64,000 nucleotides of DNA from Tipula vernalis (GCA_958295665.1 OY282558.1:328139106-328203105); one strand, 5' to 3'. Positions 1 through 12,068 are shown, counted from the stretch's first letter. Numbers and translations: made by a program. The notes: a model not told the origin generated them from the letters alone.

Positions 1-103
1 CGTTTGTTTCCAAGAAAAATAAAACTTTTGATAGTTCACTGCTTTGAAATTCATTCAATTGTTTCTGTTTTTTAACATCGCTCACTTGAGCGACTCAGTC
101 ACT

Positions 104-719
104 TTAGTGCATTCCCGCAGCCTTTAGGGTTTTAGTTATATCATCTTTCAAAGTTATTGCTTCCCTTAAATCGTTGGTCACAGTCATCAGTGCTTCAAAA
201 TACATGTTAGCATTAAGTAAAGTTGCGGCAGCCGGGTATGTATTTTGGTTTAGTCTGGCTAGTTCCTTCATAACCCTTGTTGCTAAGAATGGGGAAGAAG
301 CCGTACCATAAGTGAACAGGTTCTGTACGTGCATTGGTTTTCCTGATCTTCATCATTCAATAAAATTTGCCTGTACATCTTGACAATATCCGAACTCGTG
401 AGAAAGGCATGTTCCCGAAATCGGAAAATTAATTCGAGGATAGTTGATTGTATTGTTGGTCGAACTAGGACATTGTGCTAATGCTATCTTCTTTTAAAAC
501 ACCGTGATGTGGTAAAAATACTCAAGTATTTTGGTTCACCCTTTCTGCAGTAATTTTCACCAAATGCCCGAGCTCAATATATTCCTGCATGAACGATTTA
601 TTTATCTTTTGATATTCTTCGCTTTTGACAAATTTTTTCTCCTTGGCGTGCAACCCGCTAATTGTTAAATTGAGCGATGTTCCTAGGGTCGGCTTGGGTT
701 CCTGAAACGGCAACCTCAC
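104..719 (-). pseudogene. BEL/Pao reverse transcriptase, N-terminal fragments (copy A)
   Basis: Two short minus-strand frames carry RT signatures. Frame 719-522 begins RLPFQEPKPTLGTSLNL and ends FMQEYIELGHL, the block preceding the fingers of BEL/Pao RT. Frame 334-104 contains TYGTASSPFLATRVMKELA, the motif-B region, followed by a block where FYVDD is expected but NANMYFEALM is found. The catalytic YVDD is therefore lost in this copy. The segment between them, with the palm motif A, is missing or unreadable. Confidence 0.75.
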
Positions 720-826
720 AACGAACTTCCGTTGACAGTATTAGCAACAAAATAGACTTCACCTTCCTCTTCGTCATTTGTCTATTTGGATGACTTTATA
801 ATATCCTAAAATTCCCCCAAAGGCTC

Positions 827-1330
827 TCAACTTTTTATCAATATTGAAATCAGCTTAATACATATTTTGATATTGTAGACAATGAAGAGTGGTGGTTCGA
901 ATATCACCTTGGCGTCCAACCAAACCCATCCAAATAAGGTCTGTTGCACGATAATTTGACCTTTATTATTTGGAATTTTCCCATAGCCTAAAATTTGCAA
1001 AATTAAATCTGACCCCAATAAAATGTCTATTGTGTTTGATTTATTTGTTTCGGGATATACTAATTCAATGCCAGTCAATAGACTTAAGTCTTGTAATTGT
1101 TTAGGCTGGTCATCTGGATTGATGTAATCCCCTTTGTGGAGTCTGTCTGACATTCTCCGATACCAGACACTGAAATACGTCCATTCAGGTTTGGCAATTT
1201 TAATCGATTCATACAGGCTTCCGAGATAAACAAGAGTTGGGATCCAGTATCCAACACCAATCCTTTACTTTTACCAATGCCATTGGTGGCATTAATTGTA
1301 CTAATAAATTTGTCTTCAGATTTCCTTGAT
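827..1330 (-). pseudogene. BEL/Pao aspartic protease domain (DUF1758-like, copy A)
   Basis: The minus strand around 1,190-1,290 encodes VLDTGSQLLFISEACMNRL, with the DTGS active site of a retropepsin. The open frame 1153-827 continues with LLGSDLILQILGYGKIPN and a GW block, typical of the C-terminal half of this domain. The protease would cut the Gag-Pol polyprotein. A frameshift lies between the two blocks. It directly follows the gag remnant and precedes RT, as expected. Confidence 0.8.
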
Positions 1331-1369
1331 AAAACGTCCGATGCCTGGTGCGGTTAACTTAGACTCTGT

Positions 1370-2321
1370 TGGATTTAAGTGTAACAATGTATGATGCTTC
1401 TTTGTACATATTTGACATCTTCTTTTTGATTTATATTGGTATACTGAGCGAGTGACCAAGAGGCAATTAAAGCAATGCTTTGATTCCTTACTACCGTTTC
1501 TCCACTAGTCAATCGATTTATTCGCAAACTTTTTACACTGATACAAAAAATGATCGTAAGAATCGCAAACGTCTCATTTTACCGAAATGATTGCAAACGA
1601 TCGTAAAAATTTTCCATCAGAATTTGGACCAGTTCTTCTATTTTCTGACTTACGGGATTCCAGAGCATCTGATCTTTAGCCTAAGAATTTCAAAAATCGT
1701 CAATAGTTGGAAAATCTAAATCGCACGTCTTTTGTACATCGCATGACTTTATTGAGTAGCATAATAATCCCGTTACTCAGTTTCCTCCTCAAGAATCTCG
1801 TTGTGCAGTTTCCTCCGAATGCTCGCAGCTATCTAATAATTTCGTCTGAACTATTTAGTAGTTTCCGAAGGTTAGATCAGAAACCGTAGTAAACCGTTCA
1901 TATATTGAAACTTCTGGCAAGGTATTTCGTGGATAGTGCCCATATAAAGGTCATATAATAACTGCCATTCCGTGTATTCTCCGCTAAATGGAAGAACATT
2001 AATTTTTGGCAGTTTCACTTGTATAGATCTTTTAGTCTGTATCCTTCATGCTTGCCTTTCGACTCCGTTTATTTAAACTCATATTAAATGTCTTCGAATA
2101 TATGAATTCCCGAGGCTTCATCATGGATAAAACATATTTCCCGTTACACTTCACCAACATTTTTTTAACAATTTATTAGTACATTTTTGACGAACAGATA
2201 TACCAGAAATGTCTGAACTAGGCTGTAACTGTTGAACATATTTTGCTAATCTAGATATTTGCTCAGTAATGACGCTGTGTTCCTTTTGAAACGTCTCTAA
2301 TTTTTGTTGACTGGTAGTCAT
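1370..2321 (-). pseudogene. BEL/Pao gag remnant (copy A)
   Basis: The likely gag start is the ATG at 2321-2319, which opens a short frame beginning MTTSQQKLETF. Around 1,900-2,040 another frame reads KLPKINVLPFSGEYTEWQ, matching the DUF1759 block of BEL/Pao gag (P-x-F-S-G-x-x-x-x-W). At about 1,370-1,480 a CCHC-type knuckle is visible as CFNCL, then paired Cys in CQIC, then a His pair. Gag packages element RNA in cytoplasmic particles. Several frame breaks separate the blocks, so no full-length product can be made. Confidence 0.75.
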
Positions 2322-3290
2322 TAGTTTTATATTTTATAAGATTTCACAAATATAAACAAAATGGAGACACTAGCAGAAGTTTGCAATGATAGATTTCCAC
2401 AAAGTGCAGTGATAGTAATTTCCAAGGTTGGCATCGGATGGCTTGCAATTTTACTTGCTCACTTGTGACCGCCCAAACTTAATGAATTTAACTTTATATT
2501 AGAGTTAAGATCCGCCTCGAAGGAAGACTCATTCTTTCCTTAATCATTTGGTTAGTACACAAGGCATTTCCTTATAATAAAACTTCCAGTCTAGCGAATG
2601 AAAATTCGTTGCGAAACTAAATTTGTTACACTAAAACTTTCGTTAAACTGGTAGGTGTTCGATAAAAACAAAGTTGATTGTATTCATTTTTTCGAGTTGT
2701 AAATATAGTATATTTATTGTGTGTGTACTTTATCAAAAGTACAGAGTTGCAAAATAATTTTCGCAAAATATTTTTCACATATAGACATTGTTTGATTTTT
2801 GAGCATGCAGGAACTTGTTTGCGGAGGACATAATTTTTACGATGATATTTTAGATCAATTTCCGGCTTCCTTTAAATTTTTATTTTTATTTTATCTTTTA
2901 ACGGTTATTAGCTGTATAATTTTATAGTAATAAATAAAAAAATATCAATGCAACTGCACACAACAGTTTTAATCTACGAGGGTATTCGAATAAGAAACGG
3001 ACGAACGGTGGCCATATTCTGACACTTTTAGACTGTTTAGGTATTATTTTTCCAAAGCGTACTGTGTCGATTGCTACAGCATGCTCTTAAAAAAGTAATA
3101 TCAAAATAGTCTAAAAGAGTCATAATAAATCAATTCTAAATTCCTAGGGAAAACAAGAATAGTGCTCTGGTCTGCGACCATAATTGTTGTATTATACTTA
3201 ATCAATTGTTTTTTAGCGAATGGTATTAAGCTCCGAACTACCTAACGTCAAGTGCTTCCCTACCTCCAAGAACAAGACTCCGCCACTGAT
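2322..3290. other. Non-coding stretch between BEL copy A and Penelope scrap
   Basis: No frame here resembles a known protein. It should include the 5' leader and possibly the 5' LTR of BEL copy A, but no second LTR is present for comparison, so no boundary is set. A small imperfect palindrome at 3,021-3,122 pairs TGACACTTTTAGACTGTTT with AATAGTCTAAAAGAGTCA and may be a decayed MITE. Confidence 0.4.
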
Positions 3291-3299
3291 ATATTAGCT

Positions 3300-3560
3300 T
3301 AATAATAATGTTTGATTTTCGTGTTGAGAATACGAATATTCTTTTCAATGAATCCATTATTTTTCGCTATTTGTATAATTAAATTAAATTCATTGTCATA
3401 ATTCTTCTCGTTCTTGGGAATGTTGTTAAGCCGATGAAGCATATAAGCAGCTATTTTCTGTTGAAAGGGGTGATTGGATGAGTTGTATATAGTGTGACCT
3501 GTTTGTGTTGCTTTACAGTAAATTGAATAGTTGCTTTTGATTCATGTTGGAAATGGTTAA
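3300..3560 (-). pseudogene. Penelope-like element RT, C-terminal scrap
   Basis: The minus strand reads TQTGHTIYNSSNHPFQQKI, then AAYMLHRLNNIPKNEKNYD, then FNLIIQIAKNNGF. This is the block after the RT catalytic core in Penelope-like elements, where an S-x-H-P-F-Q-x-K motif is characteristic. The Penelope copy at 62,7xx carries the parallel block (NSSYHPFQYKISAY), so both belong to the same broad family. Neither the YxDD motif nor a GIY-YIG domain is attached. Confidence 0.65.
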
Positions 3561-3564
3561 GTCA

Positions 3565-4279
3565 AGAAAGTTTATGAGGAGTGAACCACTCAATGATCAT
3601 TTTAAATATAAAAACACGGTTTTATTTGCATGTACGACTGTACATAAACTCAAGATAAAAAATTTATTATTTTATTTAAATTTAACTAAATTGCGTGCGC
3701 TTCAATACAAAGTGAAGGATGAATTGACTTTGTTTTATTTTGATACAAACTAATAAGAAAAAATGTATGTTCTGCTTGAAGTGGAGCAACAAAATCAAAT
3801 TACAGCTTACAAATATTTGTAATAGATGGCATGAATGTTATTATAGATACTAAATTAAAGGTAAGGTTTATAGTTGCGTTTAGTTGAAACATAATAATAT
3901 ATAATTATGGATTTAAGACATACGAAAAACTAAAAAAAATTATTTATTTTTATTTATTATTTAGTTATAACATTTATTTTCCATAATTTAATATTTTATG
4001 TCTTATTACATCGAGTTAGATCTTAAAACTAAATTTACTATTCTAAATTTTATATGAATTCGGATAACTGATATGCTTATGCTATGTAATTTTACCAAAA
4101 CGAATTTATTATTTTATTTTATTCAGGATGTTGTTTGTGCATTTTGACCGGATGTATAAAAATGCATACGGTACAACTTATTGCGCGTGCAGGTTGAATG
4201 TACGAATAGAATGTATGTTGAATTACTTATGGTAATGTAACTATATGTTTAGTTTTCTCATAAATCAGTTGCATTGACA
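3565..4279 (-). other. Probable 3' LTR side of BEL copy B
   Basis: Just beyond the last pol block of copy B, the minus strand shows a purine-rich GGGGCCGGAA (about 4,289-4,280) followed at 4,279 by TGTCAATGCAAC. This resembles a polypurine tract followed by the TG that starts an LTR. The far end of the LTR cannot be placed because no second copy is in the window. A 69-codon frame at 3,544-3,753 on the plus strand resembles nothing and is probably chance. Confidence 0.35.
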
Positions 4280-4289
4280 TTCCGGCCCC

Positions 4290-4570
4290 TATTAGGGACT
4301 TAGTTCCTAATAGGAATCCTTACCAATTTTGACACGGGACGCTTCATGATTGTTCTCGATGAATTTTTTAAAGTGACGACACGTACGATGACATCCTCGC
4401 CTGGATGAACATCAACTACCTTAGCTATAGGCCACATAAAGCGGTGGCGTATTCTCTGAGGTTACATAGACCAACTCTCCCACTTTCAGGTTAGTAAATT
4501 TGCGCTGCTATTTGCACCTTTCTTGGAAATGATTTAAGTACTCGGTAGAAAAACGCTTCCAGAATACGTC
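4290..4570 (-). pseudogene. DUF5641-like C-terminal domain of BEL pol (copy B)
   Basis: The minus strand after integrase, read across frameshifts, shows RFMWPIAKVVDVHPGEDVIV followed by RVVTLKKF. This matches the small beta-rich tail of BEL/Pao integrases (WPxGRIxxxxPGxDxxxRVV). It ends next to the purine-rich tract near 4,285, where pol is expected to end. Two or more frame changes are needed to read it. Confidence 0.65.
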
Positions 4571-4599
4571 CAATTTTCTCTATATTAGTTGATAATGAC

Positions 4600-5600
4600 T
4601 TAAACGATTTTCTGATGTATCGATAACACTATCTTTATATCTAAGAAATCTGCAGGAGTTAAAAACAATTCTTCTGGGTTTTCAGTGATCGGAGTTATTG
4701 ACCGCGAGTTGAGCACTGCCTCTATTTGACACAGCAACGTATTTAATTCCTCGTAGCAGAGTCTCGCATTACCGATGCTCTTGTAAAAATGACGCTTCGT
4801 CATCTTCACCGCGGACTCCCAGAGACCGCCAAAGTTCGGTGCGGCGGGTGGTATGAATTTCCAAATGATTTCTCTTTGTGATACGAAATCTTGCACGGTT
4901 CATTGACCACTGATGGGATTGAAAGCTGCCTCAGCTTCCTCAAGTTTGCGTTTGGCGCCCAGAAAATTTGTGCCATTGTCACTATGTATTTATTTTGGCA
5001 GGCCTCTTCTACTAATGAATCGTTTTAAAGAATTGATAATGGAGTCGACACTAGCATCGGTCACCAACTCGAGATGTATGTCCTTTATGGACATATAAAT
5101 GAATACTAAAACGTATGGCTTAGCACCTCTCCTTTTTTTAGAATTAATAATAAGTGGACCAGCATAATCAACACCTGTGAAATGAAATGGACCCGCAGGT
5201 GTAACTCTGGATATAGGTAATATCCCCATTTGTTGATTTTGTGGTTTGGCATTAAATCTGCAACAAATAACGCAATTAGTTATAATATCTCGGACAATTT
5301 TTCTAACCTTTGTAATCCAGTAGTTTTGACGACTCACTTGGGTTAACATTGCAGCTCCGGCATGTAAATGTGTCACGTGAAGGTGTCGTAAAATTAGTTC
5401 ACTAACTGTGTAACGACCAGGAAGGATGATTGAGTGCTTTTGATTAAATGAAATATTCGAATGTTCCAATCTGCCGCCAACTCGAAGCAATCCATTTTCA
5501 CAAAAAATGGATTCAAACGTAGAACATCGCTGTTTGTTACATATTGTTTGGTTCTCAGCTGTGTGAACTCGTCTCGATATACATGTTTCTGCAAACATTT
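4600..5600 (-). pseudogene. BEL/Pao integrase (copy B)
   Basis: Frame 5598-4990 contains the H/C zinc-binding region (HVTHLHAGAAMLTQVSRQNYW, with ITNCVICCRFNA shortly after) and the first catalytic Asp in FTGVDYAGP. A TAA interrupts at LPK-stop, after which the same frame gives IHSDNGTNF with the second Asp. Frame 4896-4600 gives FGGLWESAVKMTKRH with the catalytic Glu, then the LNSRSITPI block. All DDE residues are therefore visible, but the frame is interrupted. Integrase would insert the element cDNA into chromosomes. Confidence 0.9.
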
Positions 5601-5729
5601 TAACAATGTGATCTCAACTTTCTTTAGGTCAATGGCGTTTAGAGAACAATGTAAACATTGCTTGATGTTAATCGTTCTGCGTTTCTGTCGTGGTTGTAGA
5701 GCAATCAATGTTTTCATAATTTCACCAAA

Positions 5730-6610
5730 TTTTAGGATATATGCAATTCGTATAGAATAAGTTTAGAGTAACATGAAAATGATTCAATCAATTCTTGTAT
5801 AAAAATTGTATCATGTCTCGTCGTCAATACATCTAAAGGTTTGGACTCGGTTTGTATGACATCGAATTTAGTTGAAATAGAAATTCTTGGCCACTCTGTG
5901 CAATCATTTTCCAATCATCTTGGACCTCGCCACCATAACTCATGAGTTAACATGCTGACATGCTGCCAGTGAACATCTGGTACCATCTCGGAGATAATAG
6001 TGCAACGATTGGCTACAAATACTTTCGGATGGATGTTTAGATAGCTAATACAGCACAATTTCTGATTCCTTCCATAGAATTATTTGCGTATTATCTATAT
6101 TGAAAATTTGTGCAATTTTTCTTGCAAGTTTGGCAAGTAAAGCAGCACCGCATAGTTCACGATGAGGTATTGTTATCATTTTTATGGGTGCTACCTTTTC
6201 GAATGGATAACATTGCGGGCATAAAGACCAGCTGAGTAGGCCACCTTACTGGCACCTGAAAATCCATGCAGTTGTGTTGTACTATCAATTTGACAATGTT
6301 GTTTAATTTTCAAATTTTCTAATTCCTTTAGATCGTCATACATCTGCAACCATTTACGACATAAATCTGGTGGTTATTTATCGTCCCATCCTAGTTTTAA
6401 CTTCCACAATCCTTGGAACATTATTTTGATTTGAATAGTAACCGGTGACACCCACCCCATGGGGTCAAATGGCCTTGAAGAGTCCGATAGGAACATCCGT
6501 TTCGTAACATCAAACTGCAACTTCTCCGCGTGCACTTTAAATTTGAAGCAATCATTTTGATGATCCCAATAGAGACCGACAACTTTATGGTCATCAGACT
6601 TATCTAACAT
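5730..6610 (-). pseudogene. BEL/Pao RT connection and decayed RNase H region (copy B)
   Basis: Frame 6610-6374 reads VVGLYWDHQNDCFKFKV, then RPFDPMGWVSPVTIQIKI, the connection between RT and RNase H in BEL/Pao (pattern LGLxW, then FDPLGxxxP). RNase H should follow at about 6,300-5,740. Only scattered pieces are readable, including FSGASKVAYSA-like residues in broken frames. It is assigned by position and treated as a ruin. Confidence 0.7.
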
Positions 6611-6638
6611 GACTAGATCAGCTGATTCATCGTTGTCT

Positions 6639-7500
6639 TCAATTCCCCTTCAATAGTGATTGCGAAGTTGATACCCATTTTCTTAATTCGAATCCACCGG
6701 CTCTTAGCACCATTTTAATATCGTTACATAATTCTTTGGTTTGAGAAACGAAATCTACTCCACTGAGCATGTCGTCCACGTAAAAGTCAGATGTAATACA
6801 TTTCCTTGCTAACGGAAATTGAACATTGAATTCTTCAGCTACCTGATTCAAGTTACATGTCGCTAGATATGCTGCTGATTTTATGCCGTAGGTTATATGA
6901 AGAAATTTATAATGCTTGATAGGGTCGGTTGATTTTTCACGCCACACAATGCGTTGGTAATCGCAATAATTGATATTCACTACGATTTGGCGATACATTT
7001 GTTTCACGTCTGCTGCTACTGCTATGCGATGTCTTCTAAATCGAACGAGGATGTCTATCAACTCAGGCTGAACTGTTGGCCCATTTAGTGGTATATCGTT
7101 TAATGAATGCGAATTGCTGGTCGTTGCTGAACCATCGAATACTACACGAACCTTTGTTGTAGGGCTATCTGGCTTGATTACTGGATGATGGGGAAGATAA
7201 AAACATTCACCCATCGAAGAGTCATCAGGCTCACACTCGATCATGTGATTTTCGGCTAATTACTCATTCATGAATTTAATGTATTCATTTCGTAAAGACT
7301 TGTCTCTCTGCAGACAATATTTAATAGATTTGAGCCGACTTACTGCTCGCTTTAAAGAATTCCCGAGGTGTAATTTTAGATCTTTCGAAAAGTGTAAACG
7401 AACTTCATATCTGCCATTGGCTAATCTTTTCGTTGTCGTTTGGAAAACTGTGCCACATTGTGGTTGCTCTGGTTTTACCTGCTGTTCGTTATGGAGTTCC
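6639..7500 (-). pseudogene. BEL/Pao reverse transcriptase core (copy B)
   Basis: Frame 7505-7260 has the pre-RT block (FQTTTKRLANGRYEVRLHF). Frame 7244-6639 holds the polymerase core: HHPVIKP, VRVVFDGSA, AVAADVKQMYRQI with the motif-A Asp, ITYGIKSAAYLAT, and DFYVDDMLSG with the catalytic Asp pair, then the FELRKWVS primer-grip region. All catalytic acids survive in this 201-codon frame. A stop separates the two frames (about 7,260) and another ends the core at 6,639. Confidence 0.9.
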
Positions 7501-7984
7501 TCCATTGCCCAAAATTTCTCTAAAGTTTCGTCTATTTTGAAGCCTGGAATGATAGATGATAAATGTTGTCATATTCATTGTCGACCCTCCTGTAATTATC
7601 CATCCTAATATTGTGTCATTTGCAATTAAATCATATGGTCCTGTCATTCTTTCTACTGTTAATATTTGGAAGAAATAATTCGCACCAACAAGTAAATCAA
7701 TTGGTAGTAATTCGCCTGAAGGCGGATCTGCTAAATTTTTGCTTTGTAATTCAGGCCATTCATTGAACATTTGTTTAGTTAATTTACGCTACTGATGACG
7801 CTATTAAACCAGAAATAGGTGTTCTAAAATTGCTGCGGTCTAGCTGCAAATTGTTCACACATGTTGATGACACTAATGTAGCTTGAGAGCCAGAATCAAG
7901 CAGCAATCTGCACTTAACTGGTCTTCTATGTTTGTCCAGTAACTTTACTATAGCTGTTGGCAATATCGATTGATGATATTGCAA
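7489..7984 (-). pseudogene. BEL/Pao retropepsin (copy B)
   Basis: Frame 7984-7784 contains KCRLLLDSGSQATLVSSTC with a DSGS active site, typical of DUF1758 aspartic proteases. Frame 7770-7489 continues with LPIDLLVGANYFFQIL, then NDTILGWIITG, the standard second half of the domain. One frameshift between 7,770 and 7,784 splits the product. Its role was maturation of the Gag-Pol polyprotein. It sits directly between the zinc knuckles and RT. Confidence 0.85.
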
Positions 7985-8010
7985 AGTATTTCCTGTGACT
8001 TGTGCTGTAG

Positions 8011-8866
8011 CTATACTAGCCGAAGCTTGCTGATTTGATTGAACTGTGGCTTCTCCTTGGTTTGGTTTGTTGATTGTACGTCTAACGGAGTCTGTGATGT
8101 AGATGTTAATATCTCGCTCTTTTCTTTGGAAGCATCGTTAATAGATGTATGATGATGGCGACGACAAACATAACATGTACGTCTCGAAGGGCAAAATTGA
8201 CTACTATGGCCGGCATATAGACAATTAAAACATAGCTTTGATTGTATTATGAAATTCTTTTTCTGGTCCAATGTTAGTGCATTGTAGCGGTCACACTCAT
8301 GAAGCTTATATAATTGGAAACACATTCCGCATTTTTGAATGGGTCCCAAATAATTTGGTTCAGACTGAACTGGCTTTTCATTGGTAACTAGATTAGATTG
8401 GCATAGGTTCTCGCTAGCCATTTGATTAGATTGATCATGCTTTCCATTCGGAATGTTGATTGAAAATGATTTTGGTGTCTTCTGCAAGAAACGTTTATGG
8501 CTGCTGCTTATATCACAACTCTCCAGAGCTAAGCATCAATCTTGTGAAAACTTGAGAAATACATCAAACTTTAGAATGGTTGAATTAATTGTTTTTATGG
8601 AACATTGCCTTCTCGTTTCTTCATCAATCTTTTGCATAGTATTAGGTGAATCAACAAGGGATCTCTGGCTTCAGCTGAGTCTCCAAAAACTTTTAACCCT
8701 CGGATTAATTCATTCGAAGTATCACATATCGATCTTAATGACTCTACTGATTCATTAGTGTATGACGGTTGATCTAGAAACCTTTTAGTTAGTGATGTAA
8801 TCACAGGTCCTTCGCGGTTGTACCTCTCTTTGACTTTGTTCCTGGCTTCTGAATAATTCGCTGCGT
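8011..8866 (-). pseudogene. BEL/Pao gag C-terminal part with zinc knuckles (copy B)
   Basis: The frame upstream of 8,804 reads ARNKVKERYNREGPVITSL and continues into FLDQPSYTNESVESLRSI, the DUF1759 domain that forms the capsid-like part of BEL gag. The frame 8487-8011 holds nucleic-acid-binding Cys/His clusters: CGMCFQLYKLHEC, CFNCLYAGHSSQFC and CYVCRRHHH. These are the usual BEL/Pao knuckles. A frameshift around 8,490-8,590 separates the two frames. The N-terminal part of gag is absent. Confidence 0.85.
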
Positions 8867-8869
8867 AAA

Positions 8870-9140
8870 AGAGGTCGTAAAAGAGGTAGATGACCTAAAA
8901 CAGAGTCTTAAGGAACACCAAAATTAACAACTTTGTGATCATTGTAAGAATTTTTAACACAGACACTTTGCATTCGATCTTGGAAATAAGATTTGAAAAA
9001 TGAGAGAGCAAGACCCCTGAAACCAATATATGAAAATGGTTGTCCAAAAGCAAGGTATGATTTACCGTACCAAACGCTTTAGTGACATCACTAAATAGGG
9101 CAAATATTTTTGAGCTAGCATTTAAATTGTGGACATATTG
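8870..9140 (-). pseudogene. LINE (jockey/CR1-like) reverse-transcriptase scrap
   Basis: The minus strand reads SKIFALFSDVTKAFGTVNHT, followed by LLLDNHFHILV and then, after a frame change, KVVNFGVP and DSVLGHLP. These correspond to RT motif A (D-x-x-K-A-F-D-x-V, here with Gly for the second Asp) and motif B (GVPQGSVLGP) of non-LTR elements. It abuts the truncated 5' edge of BEL copy B, so one probably inserted into or recombined with the other. Confidence 0.7.
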
Positions 9141-11465
9141 TTCCGTGACATTTTGGTAATTTTCCTTTCATTTTACTATTATATTAGTATATGATGATTT
9201 TAAGTTTAAGTTTTATATAAATATGTATAACAATTGACACTGGATCTTTTGATTCACTGATTGTTAAACTAATAATAATAATAAATAATTAATTTTTAAT
9301 ATTTTAAGTATTGCGATTTGTTCGTAACTGTAATCACACAACGTCCACGGTGATTTTTATAGGAGATAAGTTAAGCGAAAATCTAAATTTTAAAATTAAT
9401 TAATTAGGTATAAAATTAAAATTAGTGTACAATCTATGAGTATTCTCATTAAATTTTGAAATACTTAATATTAATTTTCATATTATCACGATGATTAATA
9501 ATATTTCAACAAAACGAAAATAACAACAAAAGCTCATATCATAATTGAAAATAATAATAGATAAGGGATGTATTATCTGTTAATTTGCAAAATAATATTA
9601 TCAGTATGCAGTGTATGTGTGCTTAATGTAATCCTTAATACTTTTGATGTTGTTAAACTACTAAAAATTTGATAATTTATTTGATAACGATTCGTACATC
9701 AGTTCAAGGTAAAATAAGTAAAATAAGAAATTAATCAAAACTTTTATGACTTTGTACTTGTACTACAATTTTGTTAACGGTCTATTATTGTTAATAAAAG
9801 AAATGTTGGTAATATTTATCATACATATGTATGTATTTACATAAATTAACGGTATTATAATGCTTTGTTCCCCTTTTCTAATTATTTATGAAATTTAATC
9901 TAAATATAATAAAATAGAAATGATGTTAATTGAAAAATACCATCAATCATGCAACTTTGAATTTGGTGACGTGATTCGGCGCCACCCTATAAAGTCCACA
10001 TGCTCTTTTTTTAAATTTTAACCGTTGCACGTGATTTTTTCAAAAAGTCGTCTAAATTTTATGAATACGTCTATTTGTATTACCAAATATGATCGCTCCA
10101 CTAATTACTTTGAAATGCCGACCCTGACGATTGTATATTGTATATACCATATATATCGATGGATTAATTGAATGACAAATATATTGGGGATTCTTAAAAA
10201 AAAAAAAAATAAAAATATTGTGAATAATCCCTTTAATATACCTCGAATATTCACTTCAATAGTTCCGCGCTATATGCCTGGATTGCTACTACATATTTAC
10301 ACATCGTCACTGGAAAGTATAAGATAATTATAATTTATTGCACTTATTGCTAAATATTGTAAATTATATTTGTATATCGTTGAAACCACCAAATATCGTC
10401 AAACACCGAAATAGATTTTGAACCATAATATATGGTTATCACCATTTCGAATTTACTTACACCTATCAAAAAAGTAAAAAATGTCACCAAAGTCTAATTA
10501 ATTACCTATTTCGCATTTTACTTTCTAAAAATTATAAACCAAATAATTGATCTGTTTTTAAAATTATTAAATTAATTGGTGATTGTAGTAGAACATTTGA
10601 AGTGATTCGACCAAATTTTGTCATCGTTATACATATTTATGTGTATTGTGTACTTGATATGTGTTTTTTTGAAGTTGACATATTGGCTTCGTTTATTTGA
10701 AATTGATTGTATAGGCAAATATTTGGCTGAACTTTGGACTAAATATTGGAACGTGATTCACGTCATGGATAGAATTTTAATTTAGAACTTTTTTTTTTTT
10801 TTTTTTTGTAAACCTACATACGTATATTAAAATTGAATGTCGTACGATTATATATTTGCACAACTGGTGCTTTATTAGTTTTTAAAATTATACCGCGTAT
10901 ATTATAACTATATGCGTTTGAAATCAATCAAAATTTTATTAAATAAACAGTCGAATTATTTGTGCGGCATTTAATAATAGTTAGGTGGATAATCTTTATC
11001 AGAATGATGAAAGGGCAAAAAAAAAAAAAAGAGGTGCCCCCGATAAGAGGTTACATTGTAAAAATGAGGGCATTTTTATGTGAAATGTTCAGTTTTTTTT
11101 GGCTGGTTTCATCTAAATAAGATACGGACATCTATTTGATCCGGCTTTGGATATTTATTGAATAATGAGTTTAATTAAACCTCTTAAAAGGACCACTAAC
11201 GTTTCTTTTTTTTTTTTTTTTTTCAAATTAGGTATAAAAGCCGTTCACCTAAAACTAAACGTAACAAATAGTTGTAACAGTTCTAATTGCAACATTATAC
11301 TTACCGTGTCAAATGTGAGTAAACACTGAAGAACATTTATTGTTAAATCTGTTCGAGCAAGATTCCGGCATATTCCGGCAATTACAAATAACCGTAATAA
11401 GCGTTTACCAAAATCAGAATTTTAAAAACTCATACGATTTTGAGTAACTGTTAATTTTAAAAACG
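9141..11465. other. AT-rich non-coding DNA
   Basis: No frame or repeat of recognisable origin was found over these 2.3 kb. Notable composition features are homopolymer runs: A near 10,198-10,209, T near 10,790-10,807 and 11,207-11,223, and A near 11,018-11,030. Nothing resembles a tRNA or a conserved exon. Confidence 0.4.
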
Positions 11466-11651
<186 letters not shown>

Positions 11652-12068
11652 GGTGAAAAATACGTCAAATCACAAATTTTTGGAAGTCATGTTTTAATTT
11701 AATGATTTTTATGTTTTGAATTTGTAGTCTTGATTAAAATAAAAATTTTGTAGAACGTGATTTTTTGTTGTTGTTGTTTAAAATACAGGGTGTCAAATTT
11801 TGAGAAAAATGATAAACATGATGTTGTGTTTATTTTATGGCTATAAAAGGAAAAATAAATATCCGATATCTATAATATAGGGCTCGTTTTAAAGGTAAGT
11901 TAATACGGATTAATAAATTCCCGCCAAAAATTTATTTTTAAATTTTCTCAATGATCGTCCAATTTTTAATTTTTTTTTTAAATTTTACGTCCTTTAATTC
12001 TATTGAACATTCTGAAAACTTGCGCTAGCAAAATTTTTCGTTTTCGTGCAAAATACGTTTAAGTATGA
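11652..12068 (+). repeat. Left terminal inverted repeat of the 2.05-kb element
   Basis: This arm pairs with 13,343-13,705. Shared blocks in order from outside in are GTGAAAAATACGTCAAATC, TTTTTTGTTGTTGTT, AAATACAGGGTGT, CATGATGTTGTGTTTAT, GGGCTCGTTTTAAAGGTAAG, and CTTGCGCTAGCAAAATTTTT. Similarity is high apart from a divergent stretch near 11,690-11,750 and a small extra block here. Confidence 0.85.

Larger units (their letters stand above)
1..2321 (-). mobile_element. BEL/Pao LTR retrotransposon, copy A (partial, degenerate)
   Basis: Reading the minus strand from high to low coordinates gives the BEL/Pao order: gag start, gag body, CCHC zinc knuckle, retropepsin of DUF1758 type, then the N-terminal half of reverse transcriptase. 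The element runs off the left edge, so the rest of pol and the 3' LTR are outside the window. Frameshifts and stops break it into short frames, so it is a dead copy. No LTR could be delimited upstream of the gag start. The family call rests on the domain order and the gag and protease motifs. Confidence 0.85.
4280..8866 (-). mobile_element. BEL/Pao LTR retrotransposon, copy B (5'-truncated, all pol domains visible)
   Basis: On the minus strand the order from 8,866 down to 4,290 is gag, zinc knuckle, retropepsin, RT with YVDD, RT connection, RNase H region, integrase with zinc-binding and DDE core, and a DUF5641 C-terminal block. This is the full BEL/Pao pol order. The 5' LTR and gag start are missing: gag similarity stops near 8,866, where a LINE RT fragment begins. 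Multiple stops and frameshifts make it non-autonomous. It differs clearly from copy A, so the two are separate insertions. Confidence 0.9.

Noticed and set aside
5461..5760. Plus-strand Cys-rich frame opposite BEL integrase
   Set aside because: Shadow of the integrase N-terminal region; no independent similarity.
7270..7608. 112-codon plus-strand frame opposite the BEL protease/RT
   Set aside because: Antisense of well-recognised retrotransposon domains.
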